Counted from the first letter of the stretch, positions 15,028 through 22,323 are shown. The stretch is DNA of 30,539 nt from Deltaproteobacteria bacterium (GCA_030688705.1 JAUYJH010000054.1:1-30539); one strand, 5' to 3'. Program-made: numbers and translations. The notes: a model not told the origin generated them from the sequence alone.

Positions 15028-16418
15028 TGGACAAGGGACCATGGACAATGGACAGTGGACCAACAGCTCAAAGGGGCTTTTGGTCCTTGGTCCATGGTCC
15101 CTGGTCCTTGGTCCTTTTGCTATTCGCCATTGGTTGTGCCACGGGCGAAGGCCCCAAACCGCAGATTGCCGATGGTCAAGGGCCTCCTCAAGAATTTCAT
15201 GCGGCATGGAAAAACCCCGATCTTCTTTTTGAAGAATCAAAAAAATTCTTTGAGGCCGGAAAGGATTCTTTGGCCCTGACCGGTTTTCAGCGCATTGTCA
15301 CGGCCTATCCCAAAAGCGGCGTCAAACCAGAGGCGGAGCGTTTTATTACCGATATCCAGACCCGCATGGGGACCGACCGTTTCAAAATCGGCGTTTTATT
15401 GCCGCTCACCGGCCCTTTCGCCCGCTTCGGCGAGGCATCGCTGGACGGAATAAGCTGCGCCATAGGCCTTTTTGAACCGTGCGGTTCGCCGCAATCCAAA
15501 GTCCAAATTGTGGTTTTTGACACCAAAGGGAACCCTTCACTCACGGCCAAAGGGGCAAAAGAGCTGATCGAAAAAGAAAAAGTTTCGGCGCTCATCGGCC
15601 CCCTTTTGTCGGTGGATGCCCCGCACGCGGCCCAAACCGCCCAAAATGCCGGCATTCCGATTCTTCTTCTCTCGCCGCAGGAAAATGCCACGCAAGCCGG
15701 CGATTTTGTTTTTCAACATTCATTGGTCCCCGATGAAGAAATGCGGGAACTGGTCGAAAAAATCATTCAAACGGGCCTCAAAAAATTCATCGTTATTTAT
15801 CCGCAGAATCGCTACGGCGAACAATACAAATCGCTTTTTGCGATTTATTTGCAAAATAAGGGGAAAATTCTCCGAGAGATCGGCTACGCGCCGGACATCC
15901 CCGATTTTTTGGGGATTACGGAACAGGCGACACAGGAATTAAAAATGGATGAGAGGCTCGGCATTTTTATTCCCGACTCCTACAAACAGGGGGGCGAAGT
16001 AGCCGTCTCTCTCGACACCTTGTCGATCAAGGGCCCAAAGTTGATCGGCACCTCGCGCTGGTATCATCCACAGCTTTTGTCGACGGCGGCGGCAAGTCTT
16101 GAAGGGGCCATTCTCGACACCCCCTTTTTTGCGGAAGCCGAGAGGAGAACGACGCGGCAATTTGTGGAGATGTATCAAAAAGCCTATGGAGGAGAGCCGG
16201 CCTGGCTGGAGGCCTTTGGTTATGACGCCGCGCGGATGGTCCTTTTTGCCTTTGGCGCAAAAAGCGCCGACAACGGCATGGCCTTGCGTGACTCCCTTTT
16301 TGCCATTCACGATTTTCCCTCTGTTGTCGGGCCCCTTTCGTGGGGAGCCGGCCGCATTTCCAAATGGCCCCTTGATTTTGTGACGGTGAAAGAGGGAAAG
16401 TTTGTCGCCCTTCCATAA
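15027..16418 (+). CDS. LpoA/LivJ-like periplasmic-binding-fold lipoprotein
   Basis: A 463-residue predicted lipoprotein. A TPR-like segment (LLFEESKKFFEAGKDSLAL, FQRIVTAYPKS) at about residues 70-110 precedes a type I periplasmic-binding fold: FKIGVLLPLTGPFARFGEAS, then SALIGPLLSVDAPHAAQTAQ, GIPILLLSPQE and FIVIYPQNRYGEQYKSLF. This combination resembles penicillin-binding protein activators (LpoA) and amino-acid-binding proteins; the role is probably envelope-related, but the ligand is unknown. The ATG at 15027 overlaps the grpE stop; a TTG one codon upstream is less likely. The N-terminus and lipobox region (WSLVHGPWSLVLLLFAIGC, Cys 37) consist largely of heptanucleotide-array sequence. Confidence 0.78.
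   Translation: MDKGPWTMDSGPTAQRGFWSLVHGPWSLVLLLFAIGCATGEGPKPQIADGQGPPQEFHAAWKNPDLLFEESKKFFEAGKDSLALTGFQRIVTAYPKSGVKPEAERFITDIQTRMGTDRFKIGVLLPLTGPFARFGEASLDGISCAIGLFEPCGSPQSKVQIVVFDTKGNPSLTAKGAKELIEKEKVSALIGPLLSVDAPHAAQTAQNAGIPILLLSPQENATQAGDFVFQHSLVPDEEMRELVEKIIQTGLKKFIVIYPQNRYGEQYKSLFAIYLQNKGKILREIGYAPDIPDFLGITEQATQELKMDERLGIFIPDSYKQGGEVAVSLDTLSIKGPKLIGTSRWYHPQLLSTAAASLEGAILDTPFFAEAERRTTRQFVEMYQKAYGGEPAWLEAFGYDAARMVLFAFGAKSADNGMALRDSLFAIHDFPSVVGPLSWGAGRISKWPLDFVTVKEGKFVALP
15029..15115. repeat. Inverted pair of heptanucleotide arrays G (signal peptide of lipoprotein)
   Basis: GGACAAG, GGACCAT, GGACAAT, GGACAGT and GGACCAA units (15029-15062) are followed by an 18-base spacer and reverse units TTGGTCC, TTGGTCC, ATGGTCC, CTGGTCC, TTGGTCC (15080-15115). 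The first arm gives the hydrophilic start MDKGPWTMDSGP and the second the hydrophobic signal core. Confidence 0.9.
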
Positions 16419-16419
16419 C

Positions 16420-17298
16420 ATGACCGAAACAGAACTGATCAAAATATTGACGCGCGGTGTTCCCCGCAAACACGGCAATCTTGTCACAGGGATCGGCGAT
16501 GACTGCAGTATCGTCCGCATGGGAAAAAAAGATATTCTCGTCTCGGTCGACAGCCTTATTGAAGGGATTCATTTTCCCTCGTCACCCCGGAGAAAGCCGG
16601 GGTCCAGGCACTGGAAAATGTGGGGGAAAAAGGCTGCGGCAGTTTCTTTAAGCGATATCGCCGCCATGGGGGGAAAGCCTCTCTTTGCCTGGATTGATCT
16701 CTCGATCCCCAAAAATCTCTCTAAAAAAAATATCCGCGATTTTTATCGCGGTTTTTTGGAGATGCTCAAAAAACACAAAACAGTCGTGGCGGGGGGGAAT
16801 ATTTCCCGTTCCCCAAAAAACTTTGCCGCCTCGGTGACGGTAATGGGAGAAGTTCCCAAAGGAAAGGCGATGCTCCGCTCCAACGCCAAACCGGGGGAAA
16901 CGGTTTTCATTTCCGGCCCCGTTGGAGGCGATTTTTTGCGCCCCATTCCCCATATCAAAATGGGCCAAAAAATCCGCAAGGCCGGTTGCCGGTGTTGTAT
17001 TGATGTGAGTGACGGCCTGCTCAAAGATTTGGATCATGTCGCCCAGGCCTCCAAAGTGAAAATCCGCCTTTATGCCGACCGCATCCCCCACAAGGGCCCC
17101 CTAAAAAAAGCCCTCACCCGCGGCGAAGATTACGTCCTCGCCTTCACCGATAAACTAGGTACCAGGTACCAGGTACCAGGTACTCCGATCGGTACCGTTA
17201 TTAAAGGAAAGCCAGGTATCGAAGTCGTCGACAAAAACGGAAAACTTCTCTCATTTTCAAAACTTGGGTTTGAACATACAGTAGCCAACTTATCATGA
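16420..17298 (+). CDS. thiL: Thiamine-monophosphate kinase
   Basis: ThiL phosphorylates thiamine monophosphate to thiamine diphosphate. The protein has 292 residues, somewhat shorter than the usual 310-330. Seen in order: GIGDDCSIV, the Mg-binding VSVDSLIEGIHF, AAVSLSDIAAMGG, VVAGGNISRS, GEVPKGKAMLRSNAKPGE, FISGPVGG, CIDVSDGLLKDLDH and RGEDYVLAFT. The GGDxSRS motif of the family reads GGNISRS here, an Asp-to-Asn change in a conserved loop. Two repeats are in frame: a REP palindrome adding SSPRRKPGSR after GIHF, and a GGTACCA array encoding GTRYQVPGT near the C-terminus. The ATG at 16420 lies one base after the previous stop. No TPP riboswitch is seen; the gene is inside an operon. Confidence 0.88.
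   Translation: MTETELIKILTRGVPRKHGNLVTGIGDDCSIVRMGKKDILVSVDSLIEGIHFPSSPRRKPGSRHWKMWGKKAAAVSLSDIAAMGGKPLFAWIDLSIPKNLSKKNIRDFYRGFLEMLKKHKTVVAGGNISRSPKNFAASVTVMGEVPKGKAMLRSNAKPGETVFISGPVGGDFLRPIPHIKMGQKIRKAGCRCCIDVSDGLLKDLDHVAQASKVKIRLYADRIPHKGPLKKALTRGEDYVLAFTDKLGTRYQVPGTPIGTVIKGKPGIEVVDKNGKLLSFSKLGFEHTVANLS
16581..16608. repeat. REP-like palindrome (GTCACCCCGG...CCGGGGTCCAG), inside thiL
   Basis: Arms TCACCCCGG and CCGGGGTCC with a short AGAAAG loop. It is in frame after the metal-binding segment of ThiL and encodes SPRRKPGSR. It is the same family as the mfd copy at 6792-6839. Confidence 0.8.
17158..17183 (+). repeat. GGTACCA heptanucleotide array H, inside thiL
   Basis: Three and a half perfect GGTACCA units in tandem, period 7, encoding GTRYQVPGT. 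The unit has the same length as the GGACC arrays but a different sequence. Confidence 0.85.
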
Positions 17299-18302
17299 TT
17301 ACGTCTCTTCTATTCTATGTCATTGTTTTGGCCCTGCTTTTGGGTGTCGGCGCCATTTTTTCGGCGGCGGAAACCGCCCTTTTCTCCTTGAGCCGCGCCC
17401 AGATTGAACGGTTCAAAAACTCCAGACAGTCCCTATCGAAAGGGGTGATCCAGTACCTGTCCAAACCGAGGGACCTTTTGGTCACCATCCTTTTCGGCAA
17501 TGAAATTCTCAACATCGCCTTTTCAGTCATCATGGCCTCTTTCATCTATGACCTCATGGGCCCCGCCAATATGAGAATGGCGACGATTCTTTCGGTGGCC
17601 CTCGCCACAATTTTGATTTTGATTTTCAGCGAGATCATTCCCAAAAGCATTGCCATCCGCAATGCCCCCTCTTTGGCCCCTTTCATGGTTGTTTTTTTGA
17701 AACCGCTCTATTTTTTCCTGGGTCCTTTAAGGGTGGCGCTGGTGAAACTGGCCGACTGGATTGTCGCCCGGTTCGGCGGCGAGCTCAAAAAAGAATCGCC
17801 CCTGATTGTGGAAGAGGAATTCCGTTATCTGCTGGAGCTTGGCGCCACGGCGGGGCAGGTGGATAAGGAGGAAAAAGAGCTGATTCACAAGGTTTTCGAA
17901 TTTGAGGAAAAAATCGTCTCGCAGATCATGACTCCGTTTGAAAAAACCTTTTGTCTGCCGACAGACACCCCTTTTGACGATCTGCTCCGACAGGTGAAAG
18001 AGACCCAATTTTCAAGAATCCCGGTTTATGAAAAAACGCCCGCCAACATTATCGGGGTCCTTTACGTCAAAGATCTTTTTCAATTCAGCCATCGCCTGAA
18101 AACAGACCCCTCTCTCTCCATCCGTGAAATTTTGAGACAACCTTTGTTTGTGCCCAAACACCAAAAACTGGAGGAGACCCTGCAGAACTTCAGGGAACTC
18201 AAAATCCACATGGGGATTGTGGTCGATCAAAACAAAAACCCTGTCGGTGTCGTCACCATGCACGATATTTCAGAGGAACTCTTCGGGAAGGTGGAAGCGT
18301 GA
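17295..18302 (+). CDS. CNNM/CorC-type membrane protein (DUF21 + CBS pair), short form
   Basis: A 335-residue inner-membrane protein. Residues 1-150 form the CNNM (DUF21) transmembrane domain, with the family motif FSAAETALFSLSRAQIERF, LLVTILFGNEILNIAFSV and the conserved FSEIIPKSIAIRNA. A cytosolic CBS pair follows (about 205-330: VSQIMTPFEKTFCLPTD, FSRIPVYEKTPANIIGVLYV, MGIVVDQNKNPVGVVTMHDI). The C-terminal CorC_HlyC domain present in the next gene is missing. Members are implicated in Mg2+ or other divalent-cation homeostasis. It overlaps thiL by ATGA and the following paralogue by GTGA. Confidence 0.87.
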   Translation: MITSLLFYVIVLALLLGVGAIFSAAETALFSLSRAQIERFKNSRQSLSKGVIQYLSKPRDLLVTILFGNEILNIAFSVIMASFIYDLMGPANMRMATILSVALATILILIFSEIIPKSIAIRNAPSLAPFMVVFLKPLYFFLGPLRVALVKLADWIVARFGGELKKESPLIVEEEFRYLLELGATAGQVDKEEKELIHKVFEFEEKIVSQIMTPFEKTFCLPTDTPFDDLLRQVKETQFSRIPVYEKTPANIIGVLYVKDLFQFSHRLKTDPSLSIREILRQPLFVPKHQKLEETLQNFRELKIHMGIVVDQNKNPVGVVTMHDISEELFGKVEA

Positions 18303-19537
18303 CAGTCATTCAATACATTGCCATATTAATTTTGTGCCTTTTGGCCGAGGGTTTTTTTACCGGGGCCGAAATGGCCGTGGTCCACACCGACAAACTCTCT
18401 TTAAGAAGCCTGGCCCGCAAAGGCTCGGCCCGCGCCAAATCGGTTCTCGCTTTTCTCTCCAAACCGGGGAAATTTTTCTCCACCACCCTTTTGGGGACCA
18501 ATCTGGCGGTGGTCACCGCCTCTGTCTGCACCACCTATTTTATCGTCGAAAATTTCGGCGAAAACTACGAGGGACTGGCCCTTCTTCTTTCCCCCATTGT
18601 TCTTATTTTGGGTGAAATCGTCCCCAAAAGCCTTTTTCAGCATTATGCCGACCGGATTGTTTTAAAAATCATCTACCCTTTAAGATTTTTCGGGCTCCTT
18701 TTTTCACCGGTGATTTGGATGTTATCCAAAATGACCGACAGTCTTTTGGGGGGGGTCACCAAACAGGTGGGGGGCGAAGTGCCGGTCACACGCGACGAGT
18801 TGGAAGAACTTCTCTCCTCCGGAAAAGAGGCCTCTGAAGAGCCGGAAAAAGTGCCGGCCCGCCGGACCATGATCTCCAAAATTTTTGATCTGGCCGAAAA
18901 ACGGGTCACCAACATCATGATTCCCCTGGTCGATGTGGAGGCCCTTTCCGACACAGCCGCTTTCGATTCGGCTTCCGCATTGTTTGCCGAAAAGGGTTTT
19001 TCCCGGCTCCCCGTCTTTCATGATCGCATCTTCAACATGGTCGGCGTTTTGCATAACATCGACCTTCTTTTTGCCGATCCCCTGAAACCGATCCGCCAGC
19101 TGATGCGCCCCGCGTGGTTTGTTCCAGAGGGAATGCCGCTGGATGAACTGCTGGTGACCATGAAAAGAAAAGGGGAACCGATGGCGATCGTGGTGGATGA
19201 ATTCGGCGGCGCCAGCGGGATTGTGACTTTTGAGGATTTGATCGAACAGGTGATCGGCGACATTCAGGATGAATACGACTATGCGCAGCCGCTTTATTAT
19301 CGGATCGGCAAAAACCGTTTTCTGGTGAGCGGCCGGTTTGAAATTACAGAGGCCAACGAAAAACTCCAGCTCGGAATCCCCACGGGCGAATATGAAACCA
19401 TCGCCGGCTTTTTGATTCATCAAATGGGGGCCATTCCGCAAAAGGGCTCTTCATACCGCTTTGGCCGTCTTGAATTCATCATCCACCGCGCCACCGAAAA
19501 AGCGGTGCAAGAGGTGGAAATAAGATTGTCATCCTGA
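18299..19537 (+). CDS. CNNM/CorC-type membrane protein (DUF21 + CBS pair + CorC_HlyC)
   Basis: A 412-residue paralogue of the previous gene with full domain order: CNNM transmembrane domain at about 1-190 (FFTGAEMAVVHTDKLSLRS, LLGTNLAVVTASV, LILGEIVPKSLFQHYADRI), a CBS pair at about 205-330 (VTNIMIPLVDVEALSDT, FSRLPVFHDRIFNMVGVLH, MAIVVDEFGGASGIVTFEDL), then the CorC_HlyC domain (about 335-412: FLVSGRFEITEANEKLQLG, YETIAGFLIHQMGAIPQKG). The start is GTG at 18299, overlapping the previous stop. The two proteins may act as a hetero-oligomeric cation transporter, by inference from tight coupling. Its stop codon lies inside a REP-like repeat shared with the next gene. Confidence 0.88.
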   Translation: MTVIQYIAILILCLLAEGFFTGAEMAVVHTDKLSLRSLARKGSARAKSVLAFLSKPGKFFSTTLLGTNLAVVTASVCTTYFIVENFGENYEGLALLLSPIVLILGEIVPKSLFQHYADRIVLKIIYPLRFFGLLFSPVIWMLSKMTDSLLGGVTKQVGGEVPVTRDELEELLSSGKEASEEPEKVPARRTMISKIFDLAEKRVTNIMIPLVDVEALSDTAAFDSASALFAEKGFSRLPVFHDRIFNMVGVLHNIDLLFADPLKPIRQLMRPAWFVPEGMPLDELLVTMKRKGEPMAIVVDEFGGASGIVTFEDLIEQVIGDIQDEYDYAQPLYYRIGKNRFLVSGRFEITEANEKLQLGIPTGEYETIAGFLIHQMGAIPQKGSSYRFGRLEFIIHRATEKAVQEVEIRLSS

Positions 19538-19560
19538 ACGAAGTGAAGGATCCCGTGACA
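19527..19560. repeat. REP-like half element (TGTCATCCTGAACGAAG...) at the CNNM/rlmD junction
   Basis: A copy of the TGTCATCCTGA-GCGAAG-type dispersed repeat ends in CGTGACA, with TGTCA/TGACA outer arms. It supplies the stop codon of the upstream gene and the GTG start candidates of the downstream gene. A full-length relative lies at 20755-20824. Confidence 0.7.
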
Positions 19561-20625
19561 GAAAAAATCAAAATCGAAAAACTGGTTTATGAAGGTAAGG
19601 GAATGGGTCTGTTGGATGGCAGGCCTGTGTTTGTTCCTTATGTCATGGCCGGGGATACGGTCGAGGTGGAGATCACACGCCGCCACCGGCAATATTCTGA
19701 AGCAAAATTAATCGCTGTTTTGGAACCGGCGCCGGAACGTGTTGAGCCCCCCTGCCCTTATTATGGCAAATGCGGCGGGTGCCAGTGGCAGCACTTGAGC
19801 TATGCCGCGCAATTGGAATGGAAGCAAAAAATTCTGGAAGAAACATTGCTGCGAGTCGCAAAAATAGAAAATCCGAAAGTTCTCCCGACGATTCCCTCCC
19901 CCAAAGAATTGGGCTGGAGAAGCCGCTTTACCTTTCACGGAAACGATCGGGGAGAGATCGGTTTTTATGAGCCGGAGAGCTATCGGGTGGTCGATATTGA
20001 AAAATGTCTGATTGCGGAGGATGGGGTGAATGAACAATTAAAAAGACTGAAGACTGAAGACCAAAGACCGAAGACTAAAAGAGATTATGAAATAAATACC
20101 AGTGGTAAAAAGGGATTTACACAGGTGAATCCCCTGCAAAATGAAAATTTGAAAAAATTATTGAAAGAATGGGCCGAAAAAGTGCCGCATCAAACCATTG
20201 TCGAACTATTCTGCGGCAGCGGCAATTTGACCGAGGTCTTGATTCCCTTGGCCAAAAACATTGTCGCCGTCGACTCTGACCGTACCGCCATCGACCTTGC
20301 AACATCGTCCTTTTTTTCCATTCAATTCCACTGCACCGACAGCGTCAAATTCTTCGCCCAATACAAACCCGAGGCCCCGCTCGACCTTCTTGTCTTGGAC
20401 CCTCCTCGCGACGGAGCGGCGGGGGTGGTGGAGGGGGTGATGAAAACCAGGCCTAAAAACATCCTCTACATCTCCTGCAATCCGGAGACATTGGCCAGAG
20501 ACCTGAAATTCCTGAAAGATTTTGCAAATTATGAACTGGTCCAGTCCCAACCGATCGACATGTTCCCGCAGAGCTATCACATTGAATCGTTAAGTTGGAT
20601 TGGTCCGGCTAAAAACCGGGGCTGA
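19543..20625 (+). CDS. RlmD/RumA-type 23S rRNA (uracil-C5)-methyltransferase
   Basis: A 360-residue class I SAM-dependent RNA m5U methyltransferase. An N-terminal TRAM domain (IKIEKLVYEGKGMGLLDG) is followed by an iron-sulfur motif CPYYGKCGGCQWQHLSY (about 68-84) with a later Cys, then the methyltransferase fold (IVELFCGSGNLT, LLVLDPPRDGA). The nucleophile region YISCNPETLARD comes last. It is shorter than E. coli RlmD (433); the central RNA-binding part is reduced. Residues about 168-180 (KTEDQRPKTKR) derive from array I. The start is GTG at 19543 or GTG at 19555, both inside a REP-like element. The exact target uridine is not decided from sequence. It is the last gene before a terminator-like hairpin. 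Confidence 0.85.
   Translation: MKDPVTEKIKIEKLVYEGKGMGLLDGRPVFVPYVMAGDTVEVEITRRHRQYSEAKLIAVLEPAPERVEPPCPYYGKCGGCQWQHLSYAAQLEWKQKILEETLLRVAKIENPKVLPTIPSPKELGWRSRFTFHGNDRGEIGFYEPESYRVVDIEKCLIAEDGVNEQLKRLKTEDQRPKTKRDYEINTSGKKGFTQVNPLQNENLKKLLKEWAEKVPHQTIVELFCGSGNLTEVLIPLAKNIVAVDSDRTAIDLATSSFFSIQFHCTDSVKFFAQYKPEAPLDLLVLDPPRDGAAGVVEGVMKTRPKNILYISCNPETLARDLKFLKDFANYELVQSQPIDMFPQSYHIESLSWIGPAKNRG
20044..20078 (+). repeat. AGACTGA-type heptanucleotide array I, inside the RlmD-like gene
   Basis: Five units in exact period 7: AGACTGA, AGACTGA, AGACCAA, AGACCGA, AGACTAA. In frame they encode a basic, polar insert (RLKTEDQRPKTK) between the TRAM/Fe-S part and the methyltransferase domain. Confidence 0.82.
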
Positions 20626-20670
20626 TCCCCCCCCTTTGCAAAAGGGGGGATGGGGGGATTTTATTCTTTT
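20626..20670 (+). terminator. Terminator-like hairpin after the RlmD-like gene (dispersed-repeat type)
   Basis: Directly after the stop codon, a C-run plus TTT (20627-20637) pairs with AAA plus a G-run (20641-20649) across a GCA loop. A second G-run and the T-rich tract ATTTTATTCTTTT follow. This could end transcription of the hrcA-to-rlmD operon. CCCCCCTTT/AAAGGGGGG stretches also form a common dispersed repeat, so it may be a repeat serving as terminator. Confidence 0.6.
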
Positions 20671-20725
20671 GCATAGACTTTCGATTTACTTTCGAGCATG
20701 GTCCACATCATAAAATGTCAAAGGA

Positions 20726-20851
20726 GAGTGGTGGAAAATGCAAAATTTCATGTTTGTCATCCTGAGGCGTAGCCGAAGGATCCCGATTTTTAACGGGATT
20801 CTTCACTGCGTTCAGAATGACATCACGATTTTCATGCATTTTCCACCACTC
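20726..20851. repeat. MITE-like nested inverted repeat with 17-bp outer arms
   Basis: Outer arms GAGTGGTGGAAAATGCA (20726-20742) and its exact complement (20835-20851) enclose an inner inverted repeat TGTCATCCTGAG (20755 onward) / TTCAGAATGACA (to 20823). The inner repeat has a further ATCCCG...CGGGAT pair in the middle. No coding capacity is seen. An AAAGGAG motif precedes the left arm and another lies after the right arm, before the next gene. Confidence 0.8.
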
Positions 20852-20867
20852 CCCAAAGGAGAAACCG

Positions 20868-21122
20868 ATGGAAACTAAACTGGCTGTTTTTAAAGGCAAG
20901 GAAATTCGCAAGACGCTTTACAATAATGAGTGGTGGTTTGTCGTTGAAAGGGTACAGAAAATCGAAGAACCGGAATACGCCATCCTGACAGCAGAAATCT
21001 CCAAAGCGGCCTTTGGAGTAACGCCGTCCGAATATAAAGAGCTTAAAGGTTTGCAGCTTGACAGAAAGACACCGGATGCGTTTTATTTTGAAAATCTGCC
21101 GACGTTGCATTGTGCAGCGTAG
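20868..21122 (+). pseudogene. Internally deleted BRO-N / DinD-like antirepressor remnant
   Basis: An 84-codon open frame with a good AAAGGAG site. METKLAVFKGKEIRKTLYNN plus EWWFVVE is the typical start of BRO-N domain (phage antirepressor/DinD-like) proteins. It jumps directly to EYAILTAEISKAAFGVTPSE and YKELKGL, which in intact relatives lies well over 100 residues further on. The last 20 residues (QLDRKTPDAFYFENLPTLHC) do not resemble the family. An internal deletion and a lost 3' end are the simplest reading. A piece resembling the missing C-terminus is found after rhuM (22354-22491). It may still produce a small protein, but I do not expect normal function. Confidence 0.7.
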
Positions 21123-21195
21123 GCCAAAATCGCAAGGCTTCACTTATGACAGACCCATTTCTTGTCCTAAAAAGTGAGGCCAGCTCTCTTTAACC

Positions 21196-22323
21196 ATGAA
21201 AAAAGAAAACAAACTCCAAATCCAAAAAAAACCGAAGATAGAACCTTCACTGTCATCAGCGAGATTAAAACATGCTCTGGTCTCCACCAGTAAGAAGACT
21301 TCGCTTGTTCGTTCGTCGGCAGCTGAGTACCTTACTTATGTAGCCGCCAGTGGTGGAAAAGGCGTGGAGGCAGTATATGCGGACGAAAATGTCTGGCTAA
21401 CGCAAAAAATGATTGGTGTGCTCTATGATGTGGAAACGCATACGATTAACTACCATCTGAAGAAGGTTTTTGCCGACAGTGAACTTGAAGAGGATTCAGT
21501 TATTCGAAATTTTCGAATAACTGCTGCTGACGGGAAAATCTATGACACCAAGCACTACAATCTCGCTGCTATTATTTCCATCGGTTATAAGGTCAACTCC
21601 GAGCGCGCTGTGCAGTTTCGTAAATGGGCAAACACCATTATTGAGGAGTTCACCATCAAGGGCTATGCGATGGATGATGAACGTCTCAAGAATGATGGCT
21701 CCATTCTGACCAAAAAGTATTTTGAGGAGCAACTGCAGCGGGTTCGGGAAATTCGCCTGAGCGAACGCAAGTTCTACCAAAAAATCACCGACATCTACGC
21801 AACCTCCATTGATTATGATGTGACGGCCCAGTCAACCAAACGCTTTTTTGCCACAGTACAAAATAAACTCCATTGGGCCATCCACGGCCAAACGGCTGCA
21901 GAAGTTGTTTATCACCGTGCCGATGCTGAAAAAGACCATATGGGGCTCACCACATGGCAGGACGCTCCCAAAGGGAAAGTTCAGAAATTTGATGTTGTTA
22001 TTGCCAAAAATTATCTGACAGAAAACGAGATGTCACAGCTGCAGCGGCTTGTTTCAGCCTATCTGGATATCGCAGAAGATATGGCGTTGCGCCAGATCCC
22101 GATGACCATGCAGGATTGGGAAGCTCGTTTGAACCGTTTTATTGAAATCACCGACCGGAAAACCTTGCAGGACGCAGGAAAGGTGACGGCAGAAATTGCC
22201 AAGGCCCATGCCGAAAGTGAGTTCGAAAAATATCGCATTGTGCAAGACCGCCTGTTTGAGTCTGATTTTGATCGGCAAGTGAAAGGATTGCTAGCTCATG
22301 GGGAAAAAAGGAAGTCCGAATAA
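21196..22323 (+). CDS. rhuM: RhuM-family protein
   Basis: A 375-residue protein of the virulence RhuM family (named from Salmonella SPI-3), of unknown biochemical role. It is often found in phage-derived or defence islands. Typical text is seen: VYADENVWLTQKMIGVLYDV, INYHLKKVFADSELEEDSVI, YNLAAIISIGYKVNSERAVQ, FRKWANTIIEEF and LHWAIHGQTAAEVVYHRAD, then the C-terminal LTWQDAPKG-like and VVIAKNYLTENEM stretches. The first 45 residues are basic and poorly conserved (KLQIQKKPKIEPSLSSARLK). The ATG at 21196 is the first in frame, with no strong ribosome-binding site. It sits between two BRO-N/DinD fragments, as if inserted into or recombined with that gene. Confidence 0.85.
   Translation: MKKENKLQIQKKPKIEPSLSSARLKHALVSTSKKTSLVRSSAAEYLTYVAASGGKGVEAVYADENVWLTQKMIGVLYDVETHTINYHLKKVFADSELEEDSVIRNFRITAADGKIYDTKHYNLAAIISIGYKVNSERAVQFRKWANTIIEEFTIKGYAMDDERLKNDGSILTKKYFEEQLQRVREIRLSERKFYQKITDIYATSIDYDVTAQSTKRFFATVQNKLHWAIHGQTAAEVVYHRADAEKDHMGLTTWQDAPKGKVQKFDVVIAKNYLTENEMSQLQRLVSAYLDIAEDMALRQIPMTMQDWEARLNRFIEITDRKTLQDAGKVTAEIAKAHAESEFEKYRIVQDRLFESDFDRQVKGLLAHGEKRKSE

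Noticed and set aside
16380..16420. TPP riboswitch before thiL
   Set aside because: Only one base separates the genes and no aptamer-like sequence is present; thiL is inside an operon.
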